This document shows positions 17,513-26,095 of a stretch of 64,000 nt of DNA, piece after piece. This DNA comes from CBDFKQ01 sp965248855 (lineage in GTDB: Bacteria > Bacteroidota > Bacteroidia > Cytophagales > 172606-1): NCBI GenBank assembly GCA_965248855.1, contig CBDFKQ010000012.1, forward strand, positions 62,001 through 126,000. Direction: 5' to 3'. A program made the position numbers and the translations under genes. The notes beneath the pieces are model-generated. The model saw only the letters and a program-made list of their open reading frames with translations, made no database searches and was not told the origin of the DNA. How positions within the stretch are numbered: the first letter of the stretch is position 1; every line of letters begins with the position of its first letter.

Positions 17513-17824
17513 TTACATAAAACCTAATTCCAATTTTGCCACTTCACTCATCATATCCTGAGTATAAGTTGGTTCAAAAGTTAATTCTACCTGAACATCA
17601 TTTACATCCGGTATCAATCTTACCGCTTGTTCGACTTCACCCGGTATCGTTCCTGCTGAAGGGCATGAAGGTGAAGTAAGTGTCATTAAAATGTAAATAT
17701 TATTGATAGGATAAATTTTTATATCATAAATTAATCCCAATTCATAAACATCCACCGGGATTTCAGGATCGTAAACTTTTTTTATGGCTTCTATTACCTG
17801 TTCTTTTAGTTCTGATTCAGTCAT
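17513..17824 (-). CDS. DUF59 / MIP18 family Fe-S assembly protein (SufT-like)
   Basis: 103 residues, the normal size for the family. It begins with DPEIPVDVYELGLIYDI (about 19-35), the hallmark of DUF59, and has the conserved cysteine C54 in TSPSCPSAG. Such proteins help mature Fe-S proteins, and a stand-alone copy next to sufS and sufE is usually called SufT. It follows sufE by 29 bases on the same strand. PaaD-like family members are related, but no paa genes are present. Confidence 0.93.
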   Translation of the reverse strand: MTESELKEQVIEAIKKVYDPEIPVDVYELGLIYDIKIYPINNIYILMTLTSPSCPSAGTIPGEVEQAVRLIPDVNDVQVELTFEPTYTQDMMSEVAKLELGFM

Positions 17825-17853
17825 AAATAAATTGTTTGAAATAAATTTTATAA

Positions 17854-18273
17854 TTATTGCCTGCCCGAAAAAGCCAAAGCATATAACTTCATTTGCTTAA
17901 GCATTGAAAACAAACCATTCGCACGAGTTTGAGCCAAGTGTTGTGCCATACCTATTTTTTCAATAAAATAAACATCAGCATTTGCAATTTCTAAAGGTGC
18001 AAACCCGGATAAAGCTCTAATTAACAAGCCAATTAATCCTTTAACTATTACTGCATCACTATCACCTTTAAAATAAATTTTACTATCGATAAACTCAGCA
18101 TGTAACCAAACCCTGGATTGACAACCTTTTATTATATTGTCTTCATTTTTATAAATTTCTTCCATTACCGGAAGTTTTTTACCTATATCAATGATATATT
18201 CATATTTATCAGCCCAATCTTCAAAAAGAGAAAATTCATCAATAATTTCATCTTGAATTTCATTAATTGTCAT
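17854..18273 (-). CDS. sufE: Cysteine desulfuration protein SufE
   Basis: 139 residues. The sulfur-accepting cysteine C51 is in KGCQSRVWL, the SufE signature; preceding LPVMEEIYKNEDNIIKG is also typical. SufE takes persulfide sulfur from SufS and passes it to the SufBCD scaffold. The start codon overlaps the sufS stop by one base (TAATG), so the two are translationally coupled. The scaffold genes sufB, sufC and sufD are not in this window. Confidence 0.96.
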   Translation of the reverse strand: MTINEIQDEIIDEFSLFEDWADKYEYIIDIGKKLPVMEEIYKNEDNIIKGCQSRVWLHAEFIDSKIYFKGDSDAVIVKGLIGLLIRALSGFAPLEIANADVYFIEKIGMAQHLAQTRANGLFSMLKQMKLYALAFSGRQ

Positions 18274-19502
18274 TACCTCAATTTCTTTACAATTTTGTTT
18301 AAACCCCTCATCATCACATCTATTTCGTCTTTAGTATTATACATTGCAAATGAAGCACGGGATGTACCTAAAATCCCAAATCTATTCATTAATGGCTGTG
18401 TACAATGATGGCCTGTACGCACTGCAACTCCTTCATAAACATCGAGCATTGCACCAATATCTTGATGATGAATACCATCAATAACAAATGAAATAACACT
18501 TACTTTCTTTTTTGCATTTCCGATAATTTTTAATCCTTCAATTTCGCTTAATGCAAAAGTAGCATAGTTCAATAAATCATTTTCGTGCGCTTCAATAATA
18601 TTTCTATCAAAACTTTCTAAATAATTTATGGCTGCTTTTAAGGCAACTGTATCGGCAATATTTGGCGTACCTGCTTCAAATTTATAAGGAAGGTCATTAT
18701 ATGTAGTTTTTTCAAAAGAAACATCTTTAATCATTTCTCCACCGCCTTGGTATGGCGGCATTTCATCTAAAATATTTTTTTTGCCGTAAAGAACTCCAAC
18801 ACCTGTTGGGCCATAAAGCTTATGAGATGAAAATACTAAAAAATCGCAATCTAATTTTTGAACATCAATTTTAAAATGGGAAGTTGCCTGAGCAGCATCC
18901 AATAAAACTTTTATATTTTTTTTATGGGCAATTTTAATTATTTCTTCAACAGGATTTATTACACCCATGCTATTAGAAACATAAACAACAGCAATTAATT
19001 TTGTATTTTCTGTTATTAATTTTTCAAATTCTTCAAGTATAATTTCTCCGGTTTCATCTATTGGAATTACTTTTAGTATTGCTTCTTTTTCTTCACAAAG
19101 CATTTGCCAGGGAACAATATTAGAATGATGTTCCATAGTTGAAATAATAATTTCATCACCCTTTTTAATATTATTTTTACCAAATGAAGTAGCAACCAAA
19201 TTTATTCCTTCTGTTGTACCTCTTGTAAAAACAATTTCTTCCCTATGAGCAGCATTAATAAATTTTTTAACTACATCCCTTGTAGATTCATATTCAGCAG
19301 TAGCTTTTTCGGCAAGTGTGTGAATTCCTCTATGAATATTTGCATTATATTTTTCGTAATATTCTTCTAATGCATTTATAACCTGTAAAGGTTTTTGTGT
19401 TGTAGCTGCATTATCAAAATAAACTAAACGCTTACCATGAATGGATTGATTTAAAATAGGAAAATCTGCACGAACCTTTGTTAGATTAAAATCCTGAAAC
19501 AT
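18273..19502 (-). CDS. sufS: Cysteine desulfurase SufS
   Basis: 409 residues from the preferred ATG (MFQDFNLTKVRADFPIL); an in-frame ATG at 19550 would add 16 residues without homology. PLP-dependent class V fold: LVYFDNAATTQKP (about 25-37), EIIISTMEHHSNIVPW, the PLP lysine in VFSSHKLYGPTGVG, and the active-site cysteine loop in VRTGHHCTQPLM. It removes sulfur from cysteine for Fe-S cluster building, activated by the SufE encoded just downstream. The gene follows the exonuclease by about 70 bases. Confidence 0.96.
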   Translation of the reverse strand: MFQDFNLTKVRADFPILNQSIHGKRLVYFDNAATTQKPLQVINALEEYYEKYNANIHRGIHTLAEKATAEYESTRDVVKKFINAAHREEIVFTRGTTEGINLVATSFGKNNIKKGDEIIISTMEHHSNIVPWQMLCEEKEAILKVIPIDETGEIILEEFEKLITENTKLIAVVYVSNSMGVINPVEEIIKIAHKKNIKVLLDAAQATSHFKIDVQKLDCDFLVFSSHKLYGPTGVGVLYGKKNILDEMPPYQGGGEMIKDVSFEKTTYNDLPYKFEAGTPNIADTVALKAAINYLESFDRNIIEAHENDLLNYATFALSEIEGLKIIGNAKKKVSVISFVIDGIHHQDIGAMLDVYEGVAVRTGHHCTQPLMNRFGILGTSRASFAMYNTKDEIDVMMRGLNKIVKKLR

Positions 19503-19573
19503 TAATTTTGTATTTAAATGCAAAGATGTTTTTATATTATTTAAAAACATTCTAAATAGAAAAGGTTCAGAAA

Positions 19574-20386
19574 TTATTTTTTTATTCCGAACCCGCGTAA
19601 TTTTATTTCAGTTAATTTTCTTTTTGTATCAAGCGGGAAATCACCTTGCATCATCCAATCATAATAAGATGGTTCTTTTTGGAGAACATCTAAAATAGGT
19701 TTGTCTTTATGTTTTCCAAAATTAAATACTTCAACACCAACATTATTATAGGCAAATCTCCCTGCCAAGTCGATAATTTTTGATGCGGTTATTTCATGTA
19801 AAGCATCAATATCATTTTTAACAGGAGTATAAAAATTTCCTTTGTCATCTTTTATTTGAATTCCTTCATAGCATTCTATTTGTGCATTTAATACATGATA
19901 GGTAGCAAGGGCATCAGCTTCTGCGGAATGGGCATTTTCTAATTCCTTTTTACAATAAAATTTATAAGCTGCAGATAAATTTCGAGGTTCCATTAAATGA
20001 AAAATCTTTTGAGCATCAACCAATCTCCTGTTGGTTAAACTAAAATCAAGTTCTACGCGTAAAAATTCTTCAACCAGCATCGGTATATCAAATTTAATTA
20101 CGTTATAACCGGCCAAATCACATCCTTCTAAAAACTGCGACAAGCTTTTTGCAACTTGTCGAAAGTTTGGTGCATCTTTAACATCCTCATCATATATTCC
20201 ATGAATTAAACTTGATTCCAAAGGAATTAATCTTCCCGGGTTTAATTTTTGAGTTTTTATAATTGTTTCACCATTTGGCATGGCCTTTACAATCGAAATC
20301 TCTATAATTCTATCTTTAGAAATGCTTATTCCGGTAGTTTCAAGATCAAAAAAAGCAAGTGGTTTTTTTAGTTTTAAAATATGCAT
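19574..20386 (-). CDS. DnaQ-like 3'-5' exonuclease (DEDDh)
   Basis: 270 residues. The first ~185 form a DEDDh exonuclease: FFDLETTGIS with D14 and E16 (Exo I), an Exo II region around GYNVIKFDIPML and the Exo III stretch NAHSAEADALAT with the catalytic His. The remaining ~80 residues (GRFAYNNVGVEVFNFGKHKDKP onward) are a short extension found in Bacteroidota relatives, with an 'exonuclease X-like' C-terminal motif. It is probably a DNA repair or proofreading nuclease separate from Pol III epsilon. It sits 52 bases after mpl. Confidence 0.9.
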   Translation of the reverse strand: MHILKLKKPLAFFDLETTGISISKDRIIEISIVKAMPNGETIIKTQKLNPGRLIPLESSLIHGIYDEDVKDAPNFRQVAKSLSQFLEGCDLAGYNVIKFDIPMLVEEFLRVELDFSLTNRRLVDAQKIFHLMEPRNLSAAYKFYCKKELENAHSAEADALATYHVLNAQIECYEGIQIKDDKGNFYTPVKNDIDALHEITASKIIDLAGRFAYNNVGVEVFNFGKHKDKPILDVLQKEPSYYDWMMQGDFPLDTKRKLTEIKLRGFGIKK

Positions 20387-20438
20387 GAATTTTTTAGACT
20401 TGTTTTTTGTTCGGAAAGATATTAAAAGGCTTAGGTTG

Positions 20439-21806
20439 CTAATTTTTTATAAGAATGCCTTGTGTGATTTCGGTCATGTTTAAATTATCAAAATTGCCGG
20501 AACTCATCATCACAAGATTTTTATTTTCCCAGTTTTGATCTTTCAAAAATTGAATCATTTGAGATTTTTCTGTAAATATTTTTAAATCCGGCCTCTTAAA
20601 AGCTTTTTTTATTTCATCATCTGAAAGGATTTCTATCTTTTTTACTGAGGCTCCGTTAGGATTGTAATACACAATGGAAATATCAGGTACATTAAAAGTA
20701 CCCTGATACTCTTTAATAAATTTTTTATTTAGGCTGCTAAAAGTGTGTAATTCTAGGCATGCAATTAAACCTCTATCCGGAAACTGGTTTTTTAATGCAT
20801 CAAGAGTTGCTGCAAGTTTAGAAGGAGCATGTGCAAAATCGCGATATATGGCAGTATTAAAATTTTCTCCCACTTGTTCCAATCTTCTTTTTATTCCATT
20901 AAAAGAAGATATTTCTTTATAAAATTGTTCATCAGTAATTCCAATTTTATTTAAAACCGTTTTGGCACCACTTATGTTTCGCATGTTGTGATTTCCAAAA
21001 ATTTGAATCGGTATCTTTCCGAAATCACTTTTAAGAAATGATTTCCCTTCCTGTATTTCATGAGGGTGGATTGAGTATTCAACATCGGTAACATCTGCAC
21101 GTTCTTTTTTACCAATTACTGAAACTAAATCATCATTCGAATCAAAAATTAAAATTCCGCTTTTGGGTGTACTATCCGCAAATATTTCGAAAGATTTTAC
21201 ATATTCTTCAAAAGTCGAATAAATATTTACATGGTCCCAAGCCAAACCACTTATTAAACCTATATGATGATGATAAAACATAAACTTGGGCTGGCGGCGA
21301 ATTGGTGAAGCCAAATATTCATCACCTTCAATGATTATTACAGGAGCGTCGTCGGTTAATCTGACCATTACATCAAACCCTTCTACTTCAGCACCAATAA
21401 GGTAATCAAACTTACGATTTATTTTATTTAAAACATGCATTATAATTGCTGTAATGGTTGTTTTACCATGACTACCTGCAATAACAATCCGTTGCTTATC
21501 AATACTTTGTTCATAAATGTATTCAGGATATGAATATATTTTTAATCCCAATGCTTTTGCACGCATTAATTCCGGATTATCAACGCGAGCGTGCATTCCT
21601 AAAATAATGGTATCAATTTCATTATTTAATTTCTCCGGAAACCAACCCGTTTCTTCAGGAAATAAATTATGTTTAAGTAACTTGTTTTTTGCCGGTTCAA
21701 ATATCTCATCATCCGAACCTGAAATAACATGGCCTTGCCGATGTAGAGCAATGGCTAAATTATGCATTGTGCTTCCACCAATAGCTATAAAATGTATTCT
21801 ACTCAT
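20439..21806 (-). CDS. mpl: UDP-N-acetylmuramate--L-alanyl-gamma-D-glutamyl-meso-diaminopimelate ligase
   Basis: 455 residues with Mur ligase layout. The N-terminal nucleotide fold opens with HFIAIGGSTMHNLA, the ATP loop is AGSHGKTTITA (about 109-119), and EGDEYLAS and GLAWDHVNIY are Mpl-type variants of the central domain. Mpl attaches recycled tripeptide to UDP-MurNAc in peptidoglycan recycling, so the wall should contain meso-DAP. It differs from MurC in the GSDDEIFEPAKNKL region. It is the first gene of the minus-strand block that runs to the bacilliredoxin, and its 5' leader contains a 10-bp inverted repeat. Confidence 0.95.
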   Translation of the reverse strand: MSRIHFIAIGGSTMHNLAIALHRQGHVISGSDDEIFEPAKNKLLKHNLFPEETGWFPEKLNNEIDTIILGMHARVDNPELMRAKALGLKIYSYPEYIYEQSIDKQRIVIAGSHGKTTITAIIMHVLNKINRKFDYLIGAEVEGFDVMVRLTDDAPVIIIEGDEYLASPIRRQPKFMFYHHHIGLISGLAWDHVNIYSTFEEYVKSFEIFADSTPKSGILIFDSNDDLVSVIGKKERADVTDVEYSIHPHEIQEGKSFLKSDFGKIPIQIFGNHNMRNISGAKTVLNKIGITDEQFYKEISSFNGIKRRLEQVGENFNTAIYRDFAHAPSKLAATLDALKNQFPDRGLIACLELHTFSSLNKKFIKEYQGTFNVPDISIVYYNPNGASVKKIEILSDDEIKKAFKRPDLKIFTEKSQMIQFLKDQNWENKNLVMMSSGNFDNLNMTEITQGILIKN

Positions 21807-21827
21807 AAATTAAATTTATTGCAATTT

Positions 21828-22034
21828 TTTAAACAGACGTATTAAAACTTTTTTTAATCTGTTTAAAAGAAATGAATTCTACAAAACTAATATTTTTTTT
21901 AAAAATTCACCTTAAATGAAAAAAACCAAAAAAATATATGATTGTTTGGTTTGCATATTTAAATCCTATAAAGATTCGGTTTGATTGGTAAATCTTATCT
22001 AATTATAATAAAATGGTCTATTTTATTTTACCAA
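21828..22034. other. Intergenic gap with two inverted repeats (346 bases, no gene)
   Basis: The divergent gap between mpl and the TlpA-like gene has no coding frame that I trust. TTTAAACAGA at 21828 pairs with TCTGTTTAAA ending at 21867, and TTGGTAAA at 21985 pairs with TTTACCAA ending at 22034. Promoters for both genes should lie here. I do not recognise a known RNA. Confidence 0.4.
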
Positions 22035-22152
22035 ATCATTATTTTCGTCGCTCTTGTCCTATAAAAGCTCTGAAAACAAGATTAAATCAATTTTACTTAT
22101 ATCTTTGAACCGGAAAATAATTAATATCATTTTTCGTTTTTTTTAAAATTAT

Positions 22153-23286
22153 ATGCGTTATATGTTTACTTATTTCATTACTTTATTTTTTCTTTTTTCA
22201 TCTTGTCAATCTGATAAAAAAGAAAGTTCGGAATCACAATCAGAACATAATTATAAAATCACGGGTAAAATAGTTAATCCGCCCGGTGATATTATTGTGT
22301 TGGAGCAAATCATACCCAATAATAAACCTCTCGCCATTGATTCGGCAAAATTAAATTCATCAAAAGAATTTCATTTTACGGGCCATGTTAACCAGGCGGG
22401 TTTTTATCAACTTAGGTTATCCAAGAAAATATATGTTTTATTTATTTTAGATAATGTAAATACAGTAATTAATGTAACCGGAGATGTTTTAAAAGGTGAG
22501 TATACAATTAAAGGTGCAAAAGATAATGAATATTTAAAACAAACAGATAATCTGGCATCTTCATTAGATGTTGAATATAAAACTTTAACTGCCGCATACG
22601 GAAAAGCGGCTGAAGATGAAAATAAAGAAAAAATTAATTCGACTCGCATCCAATTAGAAGGCTACTTAAAAAGAAGAAATGAAGCTACAAAAAGTTTAAT
22701 CAGGAAGATGGGTACATCGCCCGCTATTTTTTATACATTAAATTTATTGGAGGATCAGGAAAATGAATTTCCATTTTTGGATAGCCTTGCACAAAAATTA
22801 AGTGCATCAAATTCAAAATCACCTTTTGTTCAAATATTTGTTGACCAAATTAACTCTAAGAGGAAATTGGCAATCGGCCAGATGGCACCTGATATAACAT
22901 TAAATAATCCCGAAGGTTTGCCTGTCAGTTTATCCGGTTTAAAAGGAAAATATGTATTAATTGATTTTTGGGCATCGTGGTGTGGGCCTTGCAGACAAGA
23001 AAACCCAAATGTTGTAAAACTTTATAATAAATTTAAAAATAAAAATTTTGAAATTTATGGTGTTTCCTTAGATAAGGATAAAGACAGTTGGATAAAAGCA
23101 ATTGAAAAAGATGGATTAACCTGGGTTCATGTTTCGGATTTACAATCCTGGAACTCCGCAGGTGGAAGGGCATATCAAATTAACTCTATACCTGCTACTT
23201 ATTTAATAGATCCTCAAGGTAAAATTTTAGCTAAAAATTTGAGAGGGAACGATTTAGAAAGGCAATTAGAGAGAATATTAAAATAA
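22153..23286 (+). CDS. TlpA-like thioredoxin lipoprotein with DUF4369-type N-terminal domain
   Basis: 377 residues. A lipoprotein signal ends at C18 (LFSSC). Residues about 33-130 match the DUF4369 beta domain common in Bacteroidota (YKITGKIVNPPGDIIVLEQ), then a helical linker and a TlpA/AhpC-TSA thioredoxin domain (about 240-377) with WCGPC at 276-280. It is probably a membrane-anchored, periplasm-facing thiol oxidoreductase for disulfide reduction or cytochrome maturation. It is monocistronic with its own terminator; the redox cysteines are intact. Confidence 0.92.
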   Translation: MRYMFTYFITLFFLFSSCQSDKKESSESQSEHNYKITGKIVNPPGDIIVLEQIIPNNKPLAIDSAKLNSSKEFHFTGHVNQAGFYQLRLSKKIYVLFILDNVNTVINVTGDVLKGEYTIKGAKDNEYLKQTDNLASSLDVEYKTLTAAYGKAAEDENKEKINSTRIQLEGYLKRRNEATKSLIRKMGTSPAIFYTLNLLEDQENEFPFLDSLAQKLSASNSKSPFVQIFVDQINSKRKLAIGQMAPDITLNNPEGLPVSLSGLKGKYVLIDFWASWCGPCRQENPNVVKLYNKFKNKNFEIYGVSLDKDKDSWIKAIEKDGLTWVHVSDLQSWNSAGGRAYQINSIPATYLIDPQGKILAKNLRGNDLERQLERILK

Positions 23287-23305
23287 TTTTTTAATTAAAT
23301 ATGAT

Positions 23306-23335
23306 AAAGCTTTCCTTAAAAGAAGGCTTTTTTTA
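23306..23335 (+). terminator. Terminator after the TlpA-like gene
   Basis: AAAGCTTTC pairs with GAAGGCTTT (one G-T pair) and is followed by seven Ts, 20 bases after the stop codon. Confidence 0.75.
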
Positions 23336-23404
23336 TTTTAAGAAAATAAAAAATTAAATTTTTTGATTTCAGTTTTTAATTATTTTTGTTCTTAAAATTG
23401 AATC

Positions 23405-24037
23405 TTGAAAAAAAAAGAGACTTACGAAGATTTTATAATTAAGCTAAAAAAACGTTTACAAAAACCTCTTCCCGGTATAGAAGCTCATACAAAAATGATG
23501 AGTGACTATAAAATGAATAAATTAACACAACCGAATATAAATACTAAAAATAGTGCTGTGTTAATTTTACTTTATCCCCACAACGACGAAATTCATTTTC
23601 CTATCATTCTCAGATCAACTTACAATGGTACGCATAGTGCACAAATAGGGCTGCCGGGCGGAAAAGTAGAAAAAAATGATAAAGATTTTATAGATACCGC
23701 TTTAAGAGAGGCAGAGGAAGAAATTGGTTTAAATAGAAACGAAGTGGAAGTTTTAGGAATGCTTAGTCCGATTTTTATTTATGCAAGTAATCATTTAATG
23801 TATCCCGTGATAGGTTTTATACCCTTTCAACCTAAATTTATTTTGGATTCAAGAGAAGTTGCGCAATTATTTGAAGTTACTATAAACGAATTAAAAAAGC
23901 CGGAAATAATTAAGAAAACGGATATTTTTATTGCCCCGGATATAAAAATACATGCTCCCTATTATGATTTATTCAAACAAACTGTTTGGGGTGCAACTGC
24001 AATGGTTTTAAGTGAATTTTTAATGGTTTTAGAATAA
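23405..24037 (+). CDS. Nudix hydrolase, probable coenzyme A pyrophosphatase
   Basis: 210 residues. The Nudix box GGKVEKNDKDFIDTALREAE continues with EEIGL (G-x5-E-x7-REAEEEIG layout, here with the E replaced by D), and HSAQIGLPGGK just before it corresponds to the CoA-specific motif upstream of the box. The enzyme would split CoA or its derivatives into 4'-phosphopantetheine and 3',5'-ADP. The best start is a TTG at 23405, because an in-frame stop lies two codons upstream and the first in-frame ATG removes part of the conserved N-terminus. A 14-bp hairpin follows. Confidence 0.88.
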   Translation: MKKKETYEDFIIKLKKRLQKPLPGIEAHTKMMSDYKMNKLTQPNINTKNSAVLILLYPHNDEIHFPIILRSTYNGTHSAQIGLPGGKVEKNDKDFIDTALREAEEEIGLNRNEVEVLGMLSPIFIYASNHLMYPVIGFIPFQPKFILDSREVAQLFEVTINELKKPEIIKKTDIFIAPDIKIHAPYYDLFKQTVWGATAMVLSEFLMVLE

Positions 24038-24065
24038 AATCAAAAACTTCTCACCGTGAAATATA

Positions 24066-24096
24066 TTTCTTAACATAAGAACCTTATGTTAAGAAA
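24066..24096. terminator. 14-bp hairpin between convergent genes
   Basis: TTTCTTAACATAAG pairs perfectly with CTTATGTTAAGAAA around AAC. There is no long T run, so termination is inferred only from its position 28 bases after the Nudix stop. Confidence 0.45.
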
Positions 24097-24124
24097 TCGC
24101 TAATGAGTTAAAAAAAATTACAAT

Positions 24125-24178
24125 ATGAGTTTATCAATATCAAAATATTGATAATAAAAACATAATCAATTGACTCAT
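24125..24178. repeat. Nested palindrome with TTTATCAATAT core
   Basis: Inner stem TTATCAATAT / ATATTGATAA with a 4-base loop (24131-24154), outer arms ATGAGT and ACTCAT. The left part, TATGAGTTTATCAATATCA, matches the inverse strand of the element at 32471-32512. Confidence 0.5.
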
Positions 24179-24276
24179 TTATATTAAAAATGGAATGAAT
24201 AACTAAAAATAATGTTATTCACGAACACTATTGCAAAAACAATTTGTGTAACATTAACTGTAAAAGCGCAATTTTT

Positions 24277-24759
24277 TTAAGAAAACCTTCGTGCGCTTTT
24301 CCAATCTTCAAATCTTTCCGTTATTCTTTTAGCAATTACTTCATAATTTGACCAACTATCATCAACGTGGTACATGGAAGCATAATTTTTTGCTAAATAT
24401 TCATTATAATCATCAAAATATTTTCCACCCTGATAATAGCTTTTAGTAAAGGAAACACCTGTTTCATTTAATAAATCATTCCCCAAATAACCATCCCATA
24501 TTTCACTTAATATGGTACAAGAAATTTGCCTGTTTTTAAATCTATATATTTGAATTTCAGATTCATCTTCAAAGTATTCGCTGAATAAATCGTTATCTAT
24601 TATCCACCCTAAGTACATCCCAATGTGAGTATATGCATTTTCGATAGGTAAAAAATCAGGAAAATTACCCATAAAATGAGTTTTTGCCTGATCTATCATT
24701 TTGGATTGTTGCGCAAAATATCTGGCGTCTGTATTCATATTCAAATGATAAGCGTTCAT
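24277..24759 (-). CDS. Uncharacterised protein, possibly DUF7832-like
   Basis: 160 residues, soluble, without signal peptide or membrane segment. The stretch AYTHIGMYLGWIIDNDLFSEYF (about 43-64) resembles a conserved region of a small family of bacterial hypothetical proteins that I know as DUF7832, and RITERFEDWKSAR at the end also fits. Acidic and aromatic residues are abundant, which is common for cytosolic immunity-like proteins, but I see no partner toxin. It is convergent with the Nudix gene and divergent from the HTH regulator. The assignment to the family is from memory of the pattern only. Confidence 0.6.
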   Translation of the reverse strand: MNAYHLNMNTDARYFAQQSKMIDQAKTHFMGNFPDFLPIENAYTHIGMYLGWIIDNDLFSEYFEDESEIQIYRFKNRQISCTILSEIWDGYLGNDLLNETGVSFTKSYYQGGKYFDDYNEYLAKNYASMYHVDDSWSNYEVIAKRITERFEDWKSARRFS

Positions 24760-24908
24760 AGGTAAGGAGCTTTTCCTTTATAAAGTGTTAGGATCAAATG
24801 TAAACAAATTTATAATTTTTTTTTATTAAAAAAAGTACTGTTTTGTTCCTTATTTATTTGGCAATGTATAATATTTATATATTTACTTAATTTTTTTATC
24901 ATTTGAAG

Positions 24909-25898
24909 ATGTCGATAGTAAGTAATAATATAAAATATCTGCGAAGAACAAAGGGTTTAACTCAAGAACAATTTGCGCGAAAAATTGGAATAAAACGCTC
25001 TTTACTAGGTGCTTATGAAGAAGGTCGTGCAAATCCCAATTATGAAAATTTAATGAATATGGCTAATTTTTTTGGCCGGTCAGTTGATATATTAATGAAA
25101 AATGATATCAGAAAACAGAACGAAATGAATAATAATTTATCTGTTTTAAATACATTTAGAGAAGATGAAATAAAAGCACCTGCTTCATTAGAAGATTTAC
25201 TTAACGATTTAAACAAAGAAACCCAGTTAAAAGAAAATCACAATGTATTCAGCCCCGTTGCCGATACTTTCCCCAATTCAACTTTTGAAGAACCATCGCA
25301 CTTTTCAACATTAAATAAAAATTTTATTTCTTCTGATTCTGAAATTTCAAATGGGTTCGAAACACAAAAAAATAATTTTTCTTACCAAAAATATTGCGAA
25401 ACTTCGGATAATGATCCGGTATTAATAGAATATGTCAGTCAAAAAAATATTCAGAATTATTTAAATAATATTTCTTCTTCAGATTTTTTAAAACAATTAC
25501 CTCTCATTCAACTACCAATGTTAAAGAAAGGACTTTACAGAGCCTTTGAAGCCGGGAATGACTTTCCTTTACCTGAATCAACAATTATTGGGAGTGCAGT
25601 TAAAAATTGGGTTGATATTAAAGATGGAATTCCATATATAATTATTGCTCAAAAAAGAGGAATTTTATTCAGAAGAGTTTTTAATCAGGTTAAAATTAAA
25701 GGAACGCTTTTGCTTAGTTCGGATAATTCTTCTTTCCCAACTATTGAAATTAGTATAAAAGAAGTTTTAGAAGCCTGGGAATTAAAAATGTTTTTTAGTT
25801 CTCAATTACCTGAACCAAGTCAATACATGCCCGCAATTGAACGTTTGTCGAAATTAGTTGATGAAATGCAGCAGGAAATTAAGGATATAAATAAATAA
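24909..25898 (+). CDS. XRE-family regulator with a degenerate S24-like C-terminal domain
   Basis: 329 residues from ATG 24909 (a TTG two codons upstream is also open). An HTH_3 domain lies at about 1-60 (NNIKYLRRTKGLTQEQFARKI). A linker rich in Ser, Asn and Glu follows, then about 205-300 resembles the LexA/S24 fold: STIIGSAVKNWVDIKDGIPY, GILFRRVFNQ and LLSSDNSSFP. The usual catalytic Ser (in SMxP) and Lys are not apparent, so self-cleavage is unlikely. A coiled C-terminal tail (PAIERLSKLVDEMQQEIKDI) may oligomerise. The stop codon lies inside a TAAA tetranucleotide run. Confidence 0.85.
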   Translation: MSIVSNNIKYLRRTKGLTQEQFARKIGIKRSLLGAYEEGRANPNYENLMNMANFFGRSVDILMKNDIRKQNEMNNNLSVLNTFREDEIKAPASLEDLLNDLNKETQLKENHNVFSPVADTFPNSTFEEPSHFSTLNKNFISSDSEISNGFETQKNNFSYQKYCETSDNDPVLIEYVSQKNIQNYLNNISSSDFLKQLPLIQLPMLKKGLYRAFEAGNDFPLPESTIIGSAVKNWVDIKDGIPYIIIAQKRGILFRRVFNQVKIKGTLLLSSDNSSFPTIEISIKEVLEAWELKMFFSSQLPEPSQYMPAIERLSKLVDEMQQEIKDINK

Positions 25899-25932
25899 AT
25901 AAATAAAAGAAAGAAAGAAAGAAAGAAAGAAA
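25888..25932. repeat. Tetranucleotide microsatellite (TAAA)5 A (GAAA)6
   Basis: Five TAAA units run from 25888 to 25907 and six GAAA units from 25909 to 25932. The stop codon of the HTH regulator (25896-25898) is within the first tract, so slippage would change only the last residues or the stop context. Confidence 0.9.
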
Positions 25933-26060
25933 CGAAGGTTTATACAAAATAGAACTAACTGCTTGTGAATTTAATTGTATTTTAATTATTGACTTAATAT
26001 TGTAATTGTTTTTGCTCAAAAAATAATTAAATGAAAAAAATACAATAGGATTGTTTTTCT

Positions 26061-26091
26061 TTTGATGAGCATATAGTACTTTTTAGTTTTA
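26061..26091 (+). promoter_or_regulatory. Possible promoter of the mannosyltransferase gene
   Basis: TTTG at 26061, a 19-base spacer and TAGTTTTA at 26084 match the Bacteroidota TTTG/TAnnTTTG promoter in all but the last base. The predicted start of transcription falls almost on the ATG, which would make a leaderless mRNA. Confidence 0.35.
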
Positions 26092-26095
26092 TAAA

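Noticed and set aside
25888..25932. Phase-variable promoter switch for the mannosyltransferase gene
   Set aside because: The microsatellite is more than 125 bases upstream of the predicted promoter, so an effect on expression is not supported.
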